Shown here piece after piece: positions 45,164 to 54,731 of a DNA stretch of 64,000 bases. This DNA is from CADEER01 sp965216585 (GTDB lineage Bacteria; Desulfobacterota; Binatia; HRBIN30; CADEER01), in NCBI GenBank assembly GCA_965216585.1, contig CBDCGC010000003.1, positions 1,302,001 to 1,366,000 on the forward strand, written 5' to 3'. Made by a program: the position numbers and the translations under genes. The notes under the pieces were generated by a model that saw only the letters and a program-made list of their open reading frames with translations, made no database searches and was not told where the DNA came from. The first letter of the stretch is position 1. Each line of letters begins with the position of its first letter.

Positions 45164-46928
45164 GATTCCGCCTCCAACCGGTAGAATTGCGTTGGGGCCG
45201 GCACTATTGCTGGCAACGCAACTCTGCCTCTTCCTTCCCTGGTCAATCTTCGTCGCCAACAAGGCCGAGTTGACGACTTCGCTGCCGGAGCTCGTACCGC
45301 CTCTCGCACTAACAGCTGTTCTCCTGCTGGCGATTGTTCTATCGGCCTCAACCATCCTTCCCAAGAACCTACGCAAGCGGTTCGCCCTACTTGTATTCGG
45401 GATCGCCATACTCACCTGGATGCAGGCCAACCTGTTGGCCTGGGACTATGGCGTCGTCGGCCGAGACAGCACCGGCTCAGGAGCTGGCCACTGGCGCGGG
45501 TTTCTTGATGGTACACTTTGGCTAGGGGTACTGACGCTCTGTTGCCTCGTCCCGACTCGATTCGAGTATCTCTCGCGACTCTTCAGCTTCACCCTCGCGG
45601 TCCTGCTATTCGCACGAGTCGCCTTCTCTTGGATCGACAACCCAGGGGCCTGGACCAATGAAGCGGGCCAAGCCAAACTCCGGCTACCTCCAGACGATCC
45701 GATCTACTCATTTTCGAGCGAGTCGAACATCATCCACGTCGTACTCGACGAACTTGGCTCGAACGTAACCACCGAGATTATCAACTCAGATCCGCAAAGA
45801 TACGATCGAGCTCTCCGGGGATTCACGTTCTTCTCGGATGCCCTCGGCGCCTTCCCGACCACGGTCTTCAGTATCCCGGCGTTCCTCACCGGCGAGACCT
45901 ACGACAACAAAATCCCAGCGCGTCAATATCTCCACGCAGCATATTCGAGTCACACGATCGTTCGGGAGCTCTCGGAAAACGGATACAGGATCGACGTAGC
46001 CTCCCCCATCGCCACCTACAACTTGCTCAAGCTCCCGCGGAATCACTTCCGAATTCCAGTCACACATTGGAAGGGAGAGGCAGAGCAGCGGAACGAAGAG
46101 TTGAGCATTTTGACCTTGCTGGCAACGTCACGCAGCCTTCCGTATTTCGTTCGGCGGTTCATTCTCGGGGATGGTTTCGAGATTTTGCCCGGGGCGAAAC
46201 ACTTGAAACGAAAGTCCTACGTCGCGAACCGTAGCCTTTCAGACCAGAAGTTCCTCGCCGACTTGATCGCGACGATGAGAGTGGACAGCGAGCAGCCTAC
46301 CTACAAGCTGATCCACCTAACCACCACCCATTACCCCGCAATCTTGAACGAGAGGTGCGAGTACGTCGGAAAAGTGCTGGCGTGGCGTTGGCCCTCGTTG
46401 CGCACCCAGGCGAGATGCAGCTTCGAGCACTTTGCAGAGTTCATCGAAAAGCTGCGCGAGCTAGGCGTCTACGACAACTCGCTGATCATCTTGAACGCAG
46501 ACCACGGCTATTGGAAGGTGCGCGACAGCGCGCTTCATGTCCCCGTAGAGTATTCCGAAAGTAGCCAGGATGAAGACCTTCTGTTCGAAAGTGAAGAGCA
46601 CTTCGCGAGGGTCGTTGCCTCGAGCATGCCAACCATAGGGATCAAACCGTTCAACAGTGTCGGACCTCTGAGCTTTTCCCGCACCCCGGCTCAGCTTACG
46701 GATATCCCTGTTACCGCAGCATCTCTGGCTGGCATCGACGGCAGGTTTCCGGGCGTGTCTCTTTTCGAACTCCGAGAGGACTCATCCCGTGCTCGACCAT
46801 TTGTGTATTACGATAGACTCGACCTAAAGCAACGCGAACACCCGGAGCACTTCGATCGATACCTCATCACTGGCCCGGTAACGCAGCGAAGATCGTGGAG
46901 CTTGGCCAAGCAGCAGGCGGATCCGTAG
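45138..46928 (+). CDS. Membrane-anchored sulfatase-fold protein (paralogue)
   Basis: 596 aa. The start matches its upstream neighbour in style: TGRIALGPALLLATQLCLFLP, then several membrane helices, then SNIIHVVLDELGSNV, GAFPTTVFSIPAFLTGETYDN and ILNADHGYWKV. It lacks the beta-rich tail of the neighbour. The overlap of 26 bp suggests co-translation. The pair is likely to act on the exported polysaccharide or another envelope polymer. Confidence 0.82.
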   Translation: MTTKPKPPEIPPPTGRIALGPALLLATQLCLFLPWSIFVANKAELTTSLPELVPPLALTAVLLLAIVLSASTILPKNLRKRFALLVFGIAILTWMQANLLAWDYGVVGRDSTGSGAGHWRGFLDGTLWLGVLTLCCLVPTRFEYLSRLFSFTLAVLLFARVAFSWIDNPGAWTNEAGQAKLRLPPDDPIYSFSSESNIIHVVLDELGSNVTTEIINSDPQRYDRALRGFTFFSDALGAFPTTVFSIPAFLTGETYDNKIPARQYLHAAYSSHTIVRELSENGYRIDVASPIATYNLLKLPRNHFRIPVTHWKGEAEQRNEELSILTLLATSRSLPYFVRRFILGDGFEILPGAKHLKRKSYVANRSLSDQKFLADLIATMRVDSEQPTYKLIHLTTTHYPAILNERCEYVGKVLAWRWPSLRTQARCSFEHFAEFIEKLRELGVYDNSLIILNADHGYWKVRDSALHVPVEYSESSQDEDLLFESEEHFARVVASSMPTIGIKPFNSVGPLSFSRTPAQLTDIPVTAASLAGIDGRFPGVSLFELREDSSRARPFVYYDRLDLKQREHPEHFDRYLITGPVTQRRSWSLAKQQADP

Positions 46929-47071
46929 TTCAACCCTCCGGACCACTATTCACGGGATGCAAGGACGCGTCTCCAGTCGAGAAGCAACTTCAACAGAGGT
47001 CGTCGCGCCGAGGGGCTTTCACTCCACACGACACGACGGACTCCCAACGTCGCCTTGCTCGAAAGCACGAA

Positions 47072-47405
47072 GCGTAGTATTGGTTCACCATGAACAAACG
47101 CGCCTGCGCATGGAAAGCTGCCGCTTTCACAATCGCGACGGGCGGGCTCTTCTCGGTCTCATCGACCCCGGCGTACGCCTATCTCGACGCAGGCTCGGGT
47201 AGCGTTCTGCTCCAACTGCTTCTCGGTGGTGCCGCCGGGCTCATCGTCGCCTTGCGTCTGTGGTGGCGAAACATCCTCACCATGCTGGGCTTCGAGCCAA
47301 AGGTGCTGGACAACAACGACGACGGTCAGCACGCTGCCTCGAGCGACACCTCGACGACTCGAGACTCCTGACCGCCGCCCGGCGCTGATTGCCGACCGCA
47401 CGCCG
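47072..47405. repeat. Direct repeat, left copy
   Basis: About 334 bp from GCGTAGTATTGG to the GCTGATTGCCG word, containing the small gene at 47090. The right copy is at 48382-48714. The two flank the GT2 gene at 47433. Confidence 0.9.
47090..47371 (+). CDS. Small membrane protein (93 aa), left paralogue
   Basis: An N-terminal signal-like segment ends in STPAYAYLDAGSGS, followed by a single hydrophobic helix (LLQLLLGGAAGLIVALRLWW) and a short polar tail. Proteins with the AYLDPGSGS...LLQ signature are common near exopolysaccharide genes; their function is unknown to me. Nearly identical to the protein encoded at 48397. Confidence 0.82.
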   Translation: MNKRACAWKAAAFTIATGGLFSVSSTPAYAYLDAGSGSVLLQLLLGGAAGLIVALRLWWRNILTMLGFEPKVLDNNDDGQHAASSDTSTTRDS

Positions 47406-47432
47406 TCAGGTTGAAAGTCGACCGGGTCAAGG

Positions 47433-48320
47433 ATGAGACAACCACTCGTCTCCGTCGTCACGCCCTCGCTCAACCAGGCCGCGTTCATCGCTGCGACGAT
47501 CGAGAGCGTGCGGGCACAAGAGTACCCGCACGTCGAGCACCGTATCGTCGACGGCGGTTCGAGCGACGGCACGGCCGATACCGTTGCCGGCTACGATGGG
47601 GTGATTTTCTCCAGCGAAGCCGACCGGGGACAAGCCGACGCGGTCAACAAGGGAATGCGCGCGGCGCGCAGCGAGATTGTCGGTTGGCTCAACTCCGACG
47701 ATACCTACCTGCCCGGCGCCATCTCGACGGCGGTCGAGGCTCTACAGGCGCGACCCGATGCCGTCGCGGTTTTCGGTAACGCCTACTACACGGACGCCGC
47801 CGGTGAGGTGATCGAACCCTATCCGACGGCGCCGACTCTCGAGCTCGATGCCGGCTGCTTCGTCTGCCAACCGTCGGTCTTCATGCGCGCGTCGGCGCTG
47901 CGCGAGGTCGACTATCTCGACACATCGCTCGACTACTGCATGGACTACGACCTCTGGATCCGCCTGTCGCGACTCGGGCCTTTCGTTCACACACCGGCTT
48001 TCCTCGCCACGTCGCGCTTGCACGCATCTTCCAAGTCGGCCGAGCAACAACTCGAGGCGCGCTGCGAGGCCGTGCAAATGACGCACCGCCGTCTCGGCGC
48101 AACGCCGCTGCCGTTGCTCTACGGCTACGCCGACGCGCTCGGGCGTACCAGTGCTGGGATCGGCCTGAATGACCCGCCCAACTTCAAGGCGCGGCTGCGC
48201 ACCGCAACCGTCTTGCCGGGGCTGCTGGGCAAGTATCACCGGCGCTGGTCCGCCCGCGACCTCGCCCTGCTGGCGGCGCGCCTGCGCGCAGGTCACGCAC
48301 TGAAACCGGACGATCTGTAG
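47433..48320 (+). CDS. Glycosyltransferase family 2
   Basis: 295 aa. GT-A landmarks are VSVVTPSLNQAAFIAATIESV, RIVDGGSSDGT, and the SDD metal motif in GWLNSDDTYLPGA; the later YCMDYDLWIRL matches its paralogue at 34295. It lies between two copies of the small membrane-protein gene, suggesting that the block arose through duplication or recombination. Confidence 0.92.
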   Translation: MRQPLVSVVTPSLNQAAFIAATIESVRAQEYPHVEHRIVDGGSSDGTADTVAGYDGVIFSSEADRGQADAVNKGMRAARSEIVGWLNSDDTYLPGAISTAVEALQARPDAVAVFGNAYYTDAAGEVIEPYPTAPTLELDAGCFVCQPSVFMRASALREVDYLDTSLDYCMDYDLWIRLSRLGPFVHTPAFLATSRLHASSKSAEQQLEARCEAVQMTHRRLGATPLPLLYGYADALGRTSAGIGLNDPPNFKARLRTATVLPGLLGKYHRRWSARDLALLAARLRAGHALKPDDL

Positions 48321-48381
48321 GGGGCACTGCGCCGGGATTGAACCTGATCCGGCTTATTTCCAATTTGCTCGGTGGCTCAAT

Positions 48382-48714
48382 GCGTAGTATTGGACGTTGA
48401 TGATCGAACGCGTTTGCACACAGAAGAACGCTGCCATCGCGACGGCGGTCGGCGCCCTCTTCTCGGTCACCTCGACACCGGCGTACGCCTACCTCGATGC
48501 GGGTTCGGGCAGTGTCTTGCTCCAGCTCCTGCTCGGCGGCGCCGCCGGACTCATCGTTGCCCTGCGTCTGTGGTGGCGAAACATCCTCACCATGCTGGGA
48601 TTCGCGCCGAAGACGCCGGACGACAGCGACGACGGTCAGCACGCCGCCTCGAGCGATACATCGCCGACCCGAGACTCCTGACCGCAGCCCGGCGCTGATT
48701 GCCGTCCGTTCGCC
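48382..48714. repeat. Direct repeat, right copy
   Basis: Right copy of the repeat at 47072-47405. It also contains a small membrane-protein gene, and the similarity continues beyond the stop codon. Confidence 0.9.
48397..48681 (+). CDS. Small membrane protein (94 aa), right paralogue
   Basis: Same architecture as the gene at 47090: STPAYAYLDAGSGS, one helix, then WWRNILTMLGF and a polar tail with DDGQHAASSDTS. The central 60 residues are the same in both proteins; the N termini differ most. Unknown function. Confidence 0.82.
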   Translation: MMIERVCTQKNAAIATAVGALFSVTSTPAYAYLDAGSGSVLLQLLLGGAAGLIVALRLWWRNILTMLGFAPKTPDDSDDGQHAASSDTSPTRDS

Positions 48715-48725
48715 GGCACACGACG

Positions 48726-50141
48726 ATGCAACAGGGGGTAGACAACGGCTTCGACGCCGGCTCGTTTCGCGACCGCCAGGCCCGCGTCTTCTACCACGAG
48801 GGCAAGGTCTACCGGGGCCTGAGCGCGACCGCGCTCGAGGAGTGGCAACGACTGTCGGAGTCCGAGTTCTTCCCGCGCCTGATGAAGGCCGGCAAGATCG
48901 TCGATTCGAAGCTGGTGCCGACCGATACCGCGCCCTCGCCACCCGACGCCGCCGGCCGCACCTGGCAAGGCCTGCTGTCACACGTCAAGGTTCCGTTCAT
49001 CTCGTATCCCTACGAGTGGGCGTTCAGCATGCTGCGCGACGCGGCACTGCTCCAACTCGAGCTCCTGACAGCCGCCCTCGGCGAGGACATGATCCTCAAA
49101 GATTCGTCTTCGTTCAACGTGCAGTGGCTCGGTGCCAAGCCGACGTTCATCGACGTGGCGTCCTTCGAACGCCTACAACCCGGCGCTCCGTGGGTGGGAT
49201 ACCGGCAGTTCTGCCAACTCTTCCTCTACCCGCTGATGCTGCAAGCCTACCGCGACATTTCGTTTCACGCCTGGTTGCGCGGCTCGATCGACGGAATCGA
49301 GCCCTACGAGTGCCGGCAGATGCTCACCGCGCGCGATCTCTTGCGCGCCGGCACGCTGACCCACGTCTTCCTGCAGAGCATGCTGCAACAGCGCTACGGC
49401 GCCGCCACGCACAGCGTCAAGGAAAGCGTGCAGTCGTCCGGTTTCAACAAGAGCATGATCGAGGCCAACGTCGGCCGACTCGCCAAGCTCGTCGCCAAGC
49501 TCGAGTGGCAGCGCGCCCATTCGGAGTGGTCGGGCTACCGCGAGAAAAACACCTACAGCGAGGAAGATCACGAAAAGAAGGTCAGCTTCGTCGAAGAAGT
49601 GTGCACCAAACGCTCCTGGCCCCTGGTCTGGGACATCGGCTGCAACACGGGAACGTTCAGCCGCATCGCCGCCCAACACGCCGACTATGTCGTGGCGATG
49701 GATGCCGACACGCTGGCGGTCGAGCTGCTCTACCGCGAGCTCGCCGAGGACGGGCCGCACAACATCCTGCCGCTGGTCGTCAACCTCGCCGATCCACCGC
49801 CCAACCTCGGCTGGCGCGGCCGCGAGCGCAAGGGCCTGGAGGGGCGTGGCACGCCCGACCTGACGCTGTGCCTGGCCCTCGTCCACCACCTCGTCATCAC
49901 CGCCAACATTCCGATGACGGAGCTGATCGAGTGGATCGCCGGCCTCGACTCGGCGGTCGTCTTCGAGTTCGTCTCGCGCAGCGACTCCATGGTGGAAACG
50001 CTCTTGCGCAACAAAGACGACGACTATTCAGACTACACCCAAGAGCATTTCGAGGAGATCTTCGCGCACCACTTCCGCACCGTCGAGCGCCGCGAGACGC
50101 ACGGCGGCTCGCGCGTTCTCTACTATGGCGAGCACAAATAG
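48726..50141 (+). CDS. Class I SAM-dependent methyltransferase with long N-terminal region
   Basis: 471 aa from the ATG at 48726; a GTG or other start nine codons upstream is possible. The first 290 residues have no domain I recognise but include FISYPYEWAFSMLRDAAL and SSFNVQWLGAKPTFIDVASF, a pattern I remember from methyltransferases in carbohydrate gene clusters. The C-terminal SAM domain has WDIGCNTGTFSRIAAQHADY (motif I) and CLALVHHLVITANIP. No membrane segments. Probably modifies a sugar; substrate unknown. Confidence 0.82.
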   Translation: MQQGVDNGFDAGSFRDRQARVFYHEGKVYRGLSATALEEWQRLSESEFFPRLMKAGKIVDSKLVPTDTAPSPPDAAGRTWQGLLSHVKVPFISYPYEWAFSMLRDAALLQLELLTAALGEDMILKDSSSFNVQWLGAKPTFIDVASFERLQPGAPWVGYRQFCQLFLYPLMLQAYRDISFHAWLRGSIDGIEPYECRQMLTARDLLRAGTLTHVFLQSMLQQRYGAATHSVKESVQSSGFNKSMIEANVGRLAKLVAKLEWQRAHSEWSGYREKNTYSEEDHEKKVSFVEEVCTKRSWPLVWDIGCNTGTFSRIAAQHADYVVAMDADTLAVELLYRELAEDGPHNILPLVVNLADPPPNLGWRGRERKGLEGRGTPDLTLCLALVHHLVITANIPMTELIEWIAGLDSAVVFEFVSRSDSMVETLLRNKDDDYSDYTQEHFEEIFAHHFRTVERRETHGGSRVLYYGEHK

Positions 50142-50150
50142 CTTGAAACT

Positions 50151-50235
50151 CGCTCCCCCTTCACACCTACGCCGAGGCTTGGGTGCGCAGGCGCCATGGC
50201 TCCGGAGGACAAGTGCGCTCGTAGGCTGAGGCGAG
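50151..50235. repeat. Interspersed repeat, copy B
   Basis: Contains the same words as 11668-11720 (CGCTCCCCCTTCACACCT and GCGCTCGTAGGCTGAGGCG), here separated by about 30 additional bases. Confidence 0.65.
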
Positions 50236-50341
50236 GCTCAGGCTGAGGTCGGTGATCGCTGGCGCGATATCCCATTCGAAAGTTCATCTAATTGAATGAT
50301 CCGGCGCCGCGCAGGCATAGGAAACCACTCGATCGCATTCG

Positions 50342-52439
50342 ATGCGCTCCTCAGAACAATGGAAATCGGCCTTCGGGCCTGCCCTTCTCTTGAGCGGCGT
50401 CCTTTTCGTCTTCACGCCGATCACCATCTATCAGGCCAACGAAGTCGAGTTGGACGCGCCACTGTGGAGCATACTGCGCCTCTGTCTGGTGGCAGCGTTG
50501 GTCACCGCCGGCGTCCTCGTCCTCCTCGCCCGCCTCCTGCCGCAGAGCTCACGCTACATCTCGCTCCTCGGTGCCACGGCGCTGGCCACCTGGCTGCAAT
50601 CGAGCTTCTGGGGCGGCGACTACTTTCTCTTCGACGGATCGCTGATCGATTGGCAATCGTACCCGTGGCGAGCGACTCTCGACGCCGGCATGTGGATTGC
50701 CCTCGCGGCAGTCGCCGTGCTCTTCCACAGCAGAGCGGCGAACCTGCTTGCTCTGCTCTGCAGCGCCATCTTCGCACTCCAGCTCGTGGCCCTCGCCCCC
50801 CTACGTCTGGGCAGCTCGAACGACCGGTGCCGATCTCGCCATGCCCGAAGAAGCGCGCGTCCACTCGACGAAAGCCAACGTCATTCACATCCTGCTCGAC
50901 GCCGTGCAGGCCGACGTCTTCGCCGACGTTCTCCGCGGCAGACCGGATCTGCAAAAAGGGCTCGCAGGATTCATCTGGTTCAGAAACGCTCTCGGCTCGT
51001 TCCCCCGCACCCACATGACACTGCCGGTGATTTTCTCCGATCGAGGGAAAAATCCCGGCGAGCCGATCTTCGAACATCACGAAATCGCCCTCGGCGAGGA
51101 AGCGTTCTATAGCAAGCTGCACGCCCGCGGGCACGCCGTGCATCTGACCCAGATGGTCGTCGAGTGCAGCGGCGCCTACACGACCTGCTACAAGATTCCC
51201 CTGCCCTTCGACGCCCAAAGTTCGGTGCCGAGAGCCGAGGCCTTGCAGCTCATCGACTACGCGCTCTTCCGCAGCGTTCCGCACTCCCTCAAACGATTCG
51301 TCTACAACTCACAACGCTGGCTGCTCCGACGCCTGTCGGCTCGTTCCGACGACCCTTCGGCCCATCTTCGCTTTTTCAACCATCTGCGTTTTCTTCGCGA
51401 CTACGGGGCAAGAATCCGCACCAACGACGACTCCTCGACCTACCACTTTCTCCACCTCAACGGCTCGCACGCGCCGCTGGTGAGCAACGAGCGGTGTGAG
51501 CCGATCGAACCGCAGCGCCGCAACCGTGCCAGCGTCCACGCGCAAAGCGCCTGCGTCCTCGATTCCCTGGTTTCGTTTCTCGGCCAGTTGAGAGATGCCG
51601 GCATCTTCGACACCTCGACGATCATCGTCCACTCCGATCACGGCGTCGCCTTACCCGTGCGCATGCGCAACGCGCCCGCTGACGATGCGGCCCACCCGGT
51701 TGGTGTTCGCAAACTCTCCACCATCGCCGGCAAGGCGCTGCCGCTGATCCTCGTCAAGCAGGCTGGTGCGAGCGGCGCGCTGGCGATCTCGAACGCGGCC
51801 GCGACCTTGGCCGACATCGGCGCGACAGCTGTCGAAGGGCTCGGCGAAACGGCGAGCAGATCTTCCCTCTTCGCCATCGCCGCCGGCCACGATCGCACCG
51901 AGCGACGCATCTTCCACGACATCGGCGTCGAACGAGGGCTGTCGCTGCAACGCTATGAGGTCACCGGCGACGTCTACGATTTCAACGCCTGGCGCCTCGA
52001 CGAGCCGGTTCTCGCCGATCGTCCGCCGCCATCACGGCTGCAAATCAACAGCGCCGAAGCCCGCCACTGGCTCCTGCGCGGTTGGTCGACGCGCTTCAAC
52101 GGCACTGATCGCGCATGGGCGCACGGCCCATCGGCGGCCCTGGCCTTGGGCATTCCCCAATCTCCGGCACGCCTGTCGGCACGCATCAAGGCGTGGAACA
52201 CCCGGCACGACACTCAGGTCGAGGTGCGGGTCAACGGCACCTCGATCGGGGAGTGGGAGCTCGCGCCGAGTGCCAACTGGCAAGAGCTTTCCCTCGACCT
52301 GCCCGCCGATCCGCAGCGCACCGCGGCGAGCGTCGTCGAGCTCACCTTCTCGCGCTACCGCCGGCCCGCCGGACGGGACCGTCCACCCAGCCCGATCGCC
52401 GCCGCCATCGACTGGATCGCCGTCAAACCGCTGGGGTAG
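50342..52439 (+). pseudogene. Membrane sulfatase-fold gene interrupted by a frameshift near 50820
   Basis: Frame from the ATG at 50342 encodes the N-terminal membrane segments (FGPALLLSGVLFVFTPITIY onward) up to about LVALAPLRLGSS. Homology then continues in the next frame from about 50820 (TTGADLAMPEE, then ANVIHILLDAVQADVF, GSFPRTHMTLPVIFS, IVHSDHGVALPV) to 52439. The order matches the intact paralogue at 42926, including the beta-rich tail (RLSARIKAWNTRHDTQVEV). One inserted base would explain it. Alternatively the ATG at 50841 starts a separate soluble domain, or the base is a sequencing or assembly error. The reading frame is otherwise intact. Confidence 0.75.
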
Positions 52440-52538
52440 GGAGTGGGCTTCAGGTTTCAAGCTTCAAGATTCGAGGGTGCTCCTGAGGTTCCCATGGTTC
52501 CGCTGATCCCGCGGCTCGTCAGGTGCCCTCCCCCGGCG

Positions 52539-52590
52539 TATCACGAATCACAAATCACGAATCACCATCCACGAATCGACATCCACACCC
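52539..52590. repeat. ATCACGA-type short tandem words
   Basis: TATCACGAATCACAAATCACG and related words directly follow the stop of the minus-strand sulfatase-fold gene. Same family as 8864-8906. Confidence 0.65.
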
Positions 52591-54288
52591 TCACCCCTCG
52601 GGCCGTACGCGTACCGTTACTTCCCCCTTCGGAATGATCCCGTAGCGTTCCTTCTCGAGAACCTTCGTTTCAATCCACCGCACGCCGTCCTCTACGAGAA
52701 CGTGTTGGAAACCGTCCTTCAACCGCTGGTGGACGTCCTGGTAGTTGAGAATGTGAACGTCGCGAGCTGCCCCCGGTAGCGGGCCAAATAGATCGACCCC
52801 GCCGTTTTCGATCTCGACGTCAAGTCCGGCCAGTGCGTAGAGAGTCGGCGCGATGTCGAGTAACTGCGCCGCGAACCCGGACTCCCTCATCGGTCCGGAA
52901 TCGCCCGGTCTCTTGATCATCAACAGCGTCGCCGGATCCTTGAAGAGCTCTACCGGCAGAGACTTGGCCCCCTTCCACTGGCCGTGGTCCCCGTGAATGA
53001 TGATGGTCGAAGAGTCGTAGCGACCGAGCCGCTTGAGCTCGCGCAGCACGTCAACCATGAGGCGCACGGCCGCCAGCGACTGTTCGTAGTACGATGTCTT
53101 CTTCTTCGGACGCTGCAGGTTGCGGTCGATCCGGTACGGCATGTGGGGAAGCATCACGTGCGCAAAGACGTACTGTCCCGTGGCCGATCGCGCCGCCTCT
53201 TCACGGATCAGCCGCTCGACCATAACCACACTCTTCGGTGCCGCTGCCTCGAGATCGTTGCGAATCCAGGACAGGTCGGTCCCGGCCGGTGGGCTCGTTC
53301 TGCGTGCCAACCAGCCTCGTCCATCGACGAAAAGGTCCTGGCGCAGGAAAGTCGGTACCAGCCGTAAGAGGACATGATCGACGAACACCGCATCTTCGCG
53401 ATCGACCCGTCTCCCGTCGAGAACGAGGTCCTTTTTTCGCACGGCGTAGTCAGCGTTGCCGTAACCTCTCCTGAAACACTGGTAGTCGGAAACGCGATAG
53501 CCAGCCGCCTGGAATACCCCCGGAATTCCTTCCTTCGTCTGCCAGCGCCTCTTCCATTTCTCGATCCGGGCCGGTTCCGGCAGAGTCCCCGACATGATCG
53601 ACGGGATCGACAGGTTGGTGTAGACGGAATTGGTGAGCGTGTCCGTAAACTGGGTAAAGCCGGCAAACTCCTCGAACACCCCGAGCTCGCGCGCCAGACT
53701 CTCGAGCTCCGGACCCTGCTCGTCGAAAATGAAGTGATAGACGTTACCCGCCGACGTCGCCTCAGCCCGTGAGACCGAGTCGCTCGTACCAAAGTCGTGG
53801 AGCCACACTCGCGCCAGGGAGAGTAGGTTCCCCGAGAGCAGCGCAACGACGACACCCGAAGCAATCAGCCTCGCGGGACGGTTCCATGTGGTGAACCATC
53901 CCGCGAGCAGCACGCAGACTCCGGCGACGAGTTGCAGCAGCACCTCGCTGCGCGGCTCCTCGATAATGACGAACTCATCTCCCCTGGCGATCGGCTCGAC
54001 GCTCAGGGGCGATACCACGTTGGTAAGGAGAAGATAAACGCCGAAGAAGAAAGCTGCCCCGAGCAACGCGGTGGACAAGCGTCCGGAAAAGCCAGCCAAC
54101 CAGTAGCAGATGAACACCCAGAGGAGGAATGCAACGGTACAACCGTAGCCGACCAGGCGAACGTCACTGAGCGCGGCGTGATTGCTGACGTAGTACAGAG
54201 CCGGAAACACCACAAAGATCACCACCCCAGGCAACGTCCCCGGCAACGCCCGGAGGAAGCGATCGGAAAAACCCATGACACGAATCAC
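52591..54288 (-). CDS. Membrane-anchored sulfatase-fold protein
   Basis: 565 aa from a GTG at 54288 with GGGGAG five bases upstream; the ATG at 54276 is an alternative. Several N-terminal membrane segments (for example LLGAAFFFGVYLLLTNVV) precede GNVYHFIFDEQGPELES, TNLSIPSIMSGTLPEP and IIHGDHGQWKGAKSLPVELF. The last short basic region is WIETKVLEKERYG. It is more distant from the other three membrane paralogues and is on the opposite strand. Confidence 0.83.
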   Translation of the reverse strand: MIRVMGFSDRFLRALPGTLPGVVIFVVFPALYYVSNHAALSDVRLVGYGCTVAFLLWVFICYWLAGFSGRLSTALLGAAFFFGVYLLLTNVVSPLSVEPIARGDEFVIIEEPRSEVLLQLVAGVCVLLAGWFTTWNRPARLIASGVVVALLSGNLLSLARVWLHDFGTSDSVSRAEATSAGNVYHFIFDEQGPELESLARELGVFEEFAGFTQFTDTLTNSVYTNLSIPSIMSGTLPEPARIEKWKRRWQTKEGIPGVFQAAGYRVSDYQCFRRGYGNADYAVRKKDLVLDGRRVDREDAVFVDHVLLRLVPTFLRQDLFVDGRGWLARRTSPPAGTDLSWIRNDLEAAAPKSVVMVERLIREEAARSATGQYVFAHVMLPHMPYRIDRNLQRPKKKTSYYEQSLAAVRLMVDVLRELKRLGRYDSSTIIIHGDHGQWKGAKSLPVELFKDPATLLMIKRPGDSGPMRESGFAAQLLDIAPTLYALAGLDVEIENGGVDLFGPLPGAARDVHILNYQDVHQRLKDGFQHVLVEDGVRWIETKVLEKERYGIIPKGEVTVRVRPEG

Positions 54289-54345
54289 GGAAACTCCCCG
54301 CGGCACGTAAGTCAATCGGTCGCTCCGACAACGATCACCGGGCTA

Positions 54346-54684
54346 AACCACGGACGGGCGGCTCCGCTCGTCCGGCTCTTTCAACCACGGAGAAAAAGAC
54401 ATTGAACCACGGAGAAGAAATACAAACCACGGAAGGCTCGGAGTTCCACAGAAGAAATGACTTTCAGCCGATCTCCGCGGCGAGAAGTTTCTCAACAGCG
54501 TTGTTCATTTGTCCCTTCTCCGTGTTTCTCCGTGGTTCGATTTGCTTTTTCTCCGTGGATCTCCGTGCTCTCCGTGGTTCATTTGTTTCTTCTCCGCGTT
54601 TCTCCGTGCTCCCCGTGGTTCGATCTTCTTTTTCTCCGTGGAACTCCGTGTTCTCCGTGGTTCATTTGTCCCTTCTCCGTGGTT
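54346..54684. repeat. CCACGGAG-type short-word array, locus 1
   Basis: About 340 bp of degenerate words. The left part has ACCACGGAGAA(A) on the plus strand (54346-54430). The right part has the complement, CTCCGTGGTTC (54515-54684). It has the layout of a loose inverted repeat and lies upstream of two divergent genes. Open frames inside it are low-complexity artefacts. Confidence 0.9.
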
Positions 54685-54731
54685 GAGTGTCATCTTGGCT
54701 TGCACCGATCAGTATCATGTGACTCATTGCC

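Noticed and set aside
47072..48714. Direct repeats considered as ends of an insertion sequence
   Set aside because: There is no transposase and no terminal inverted repeat; the repeats contain complete small genes and the enclosed gene is an ordinary glycosyltransferase.
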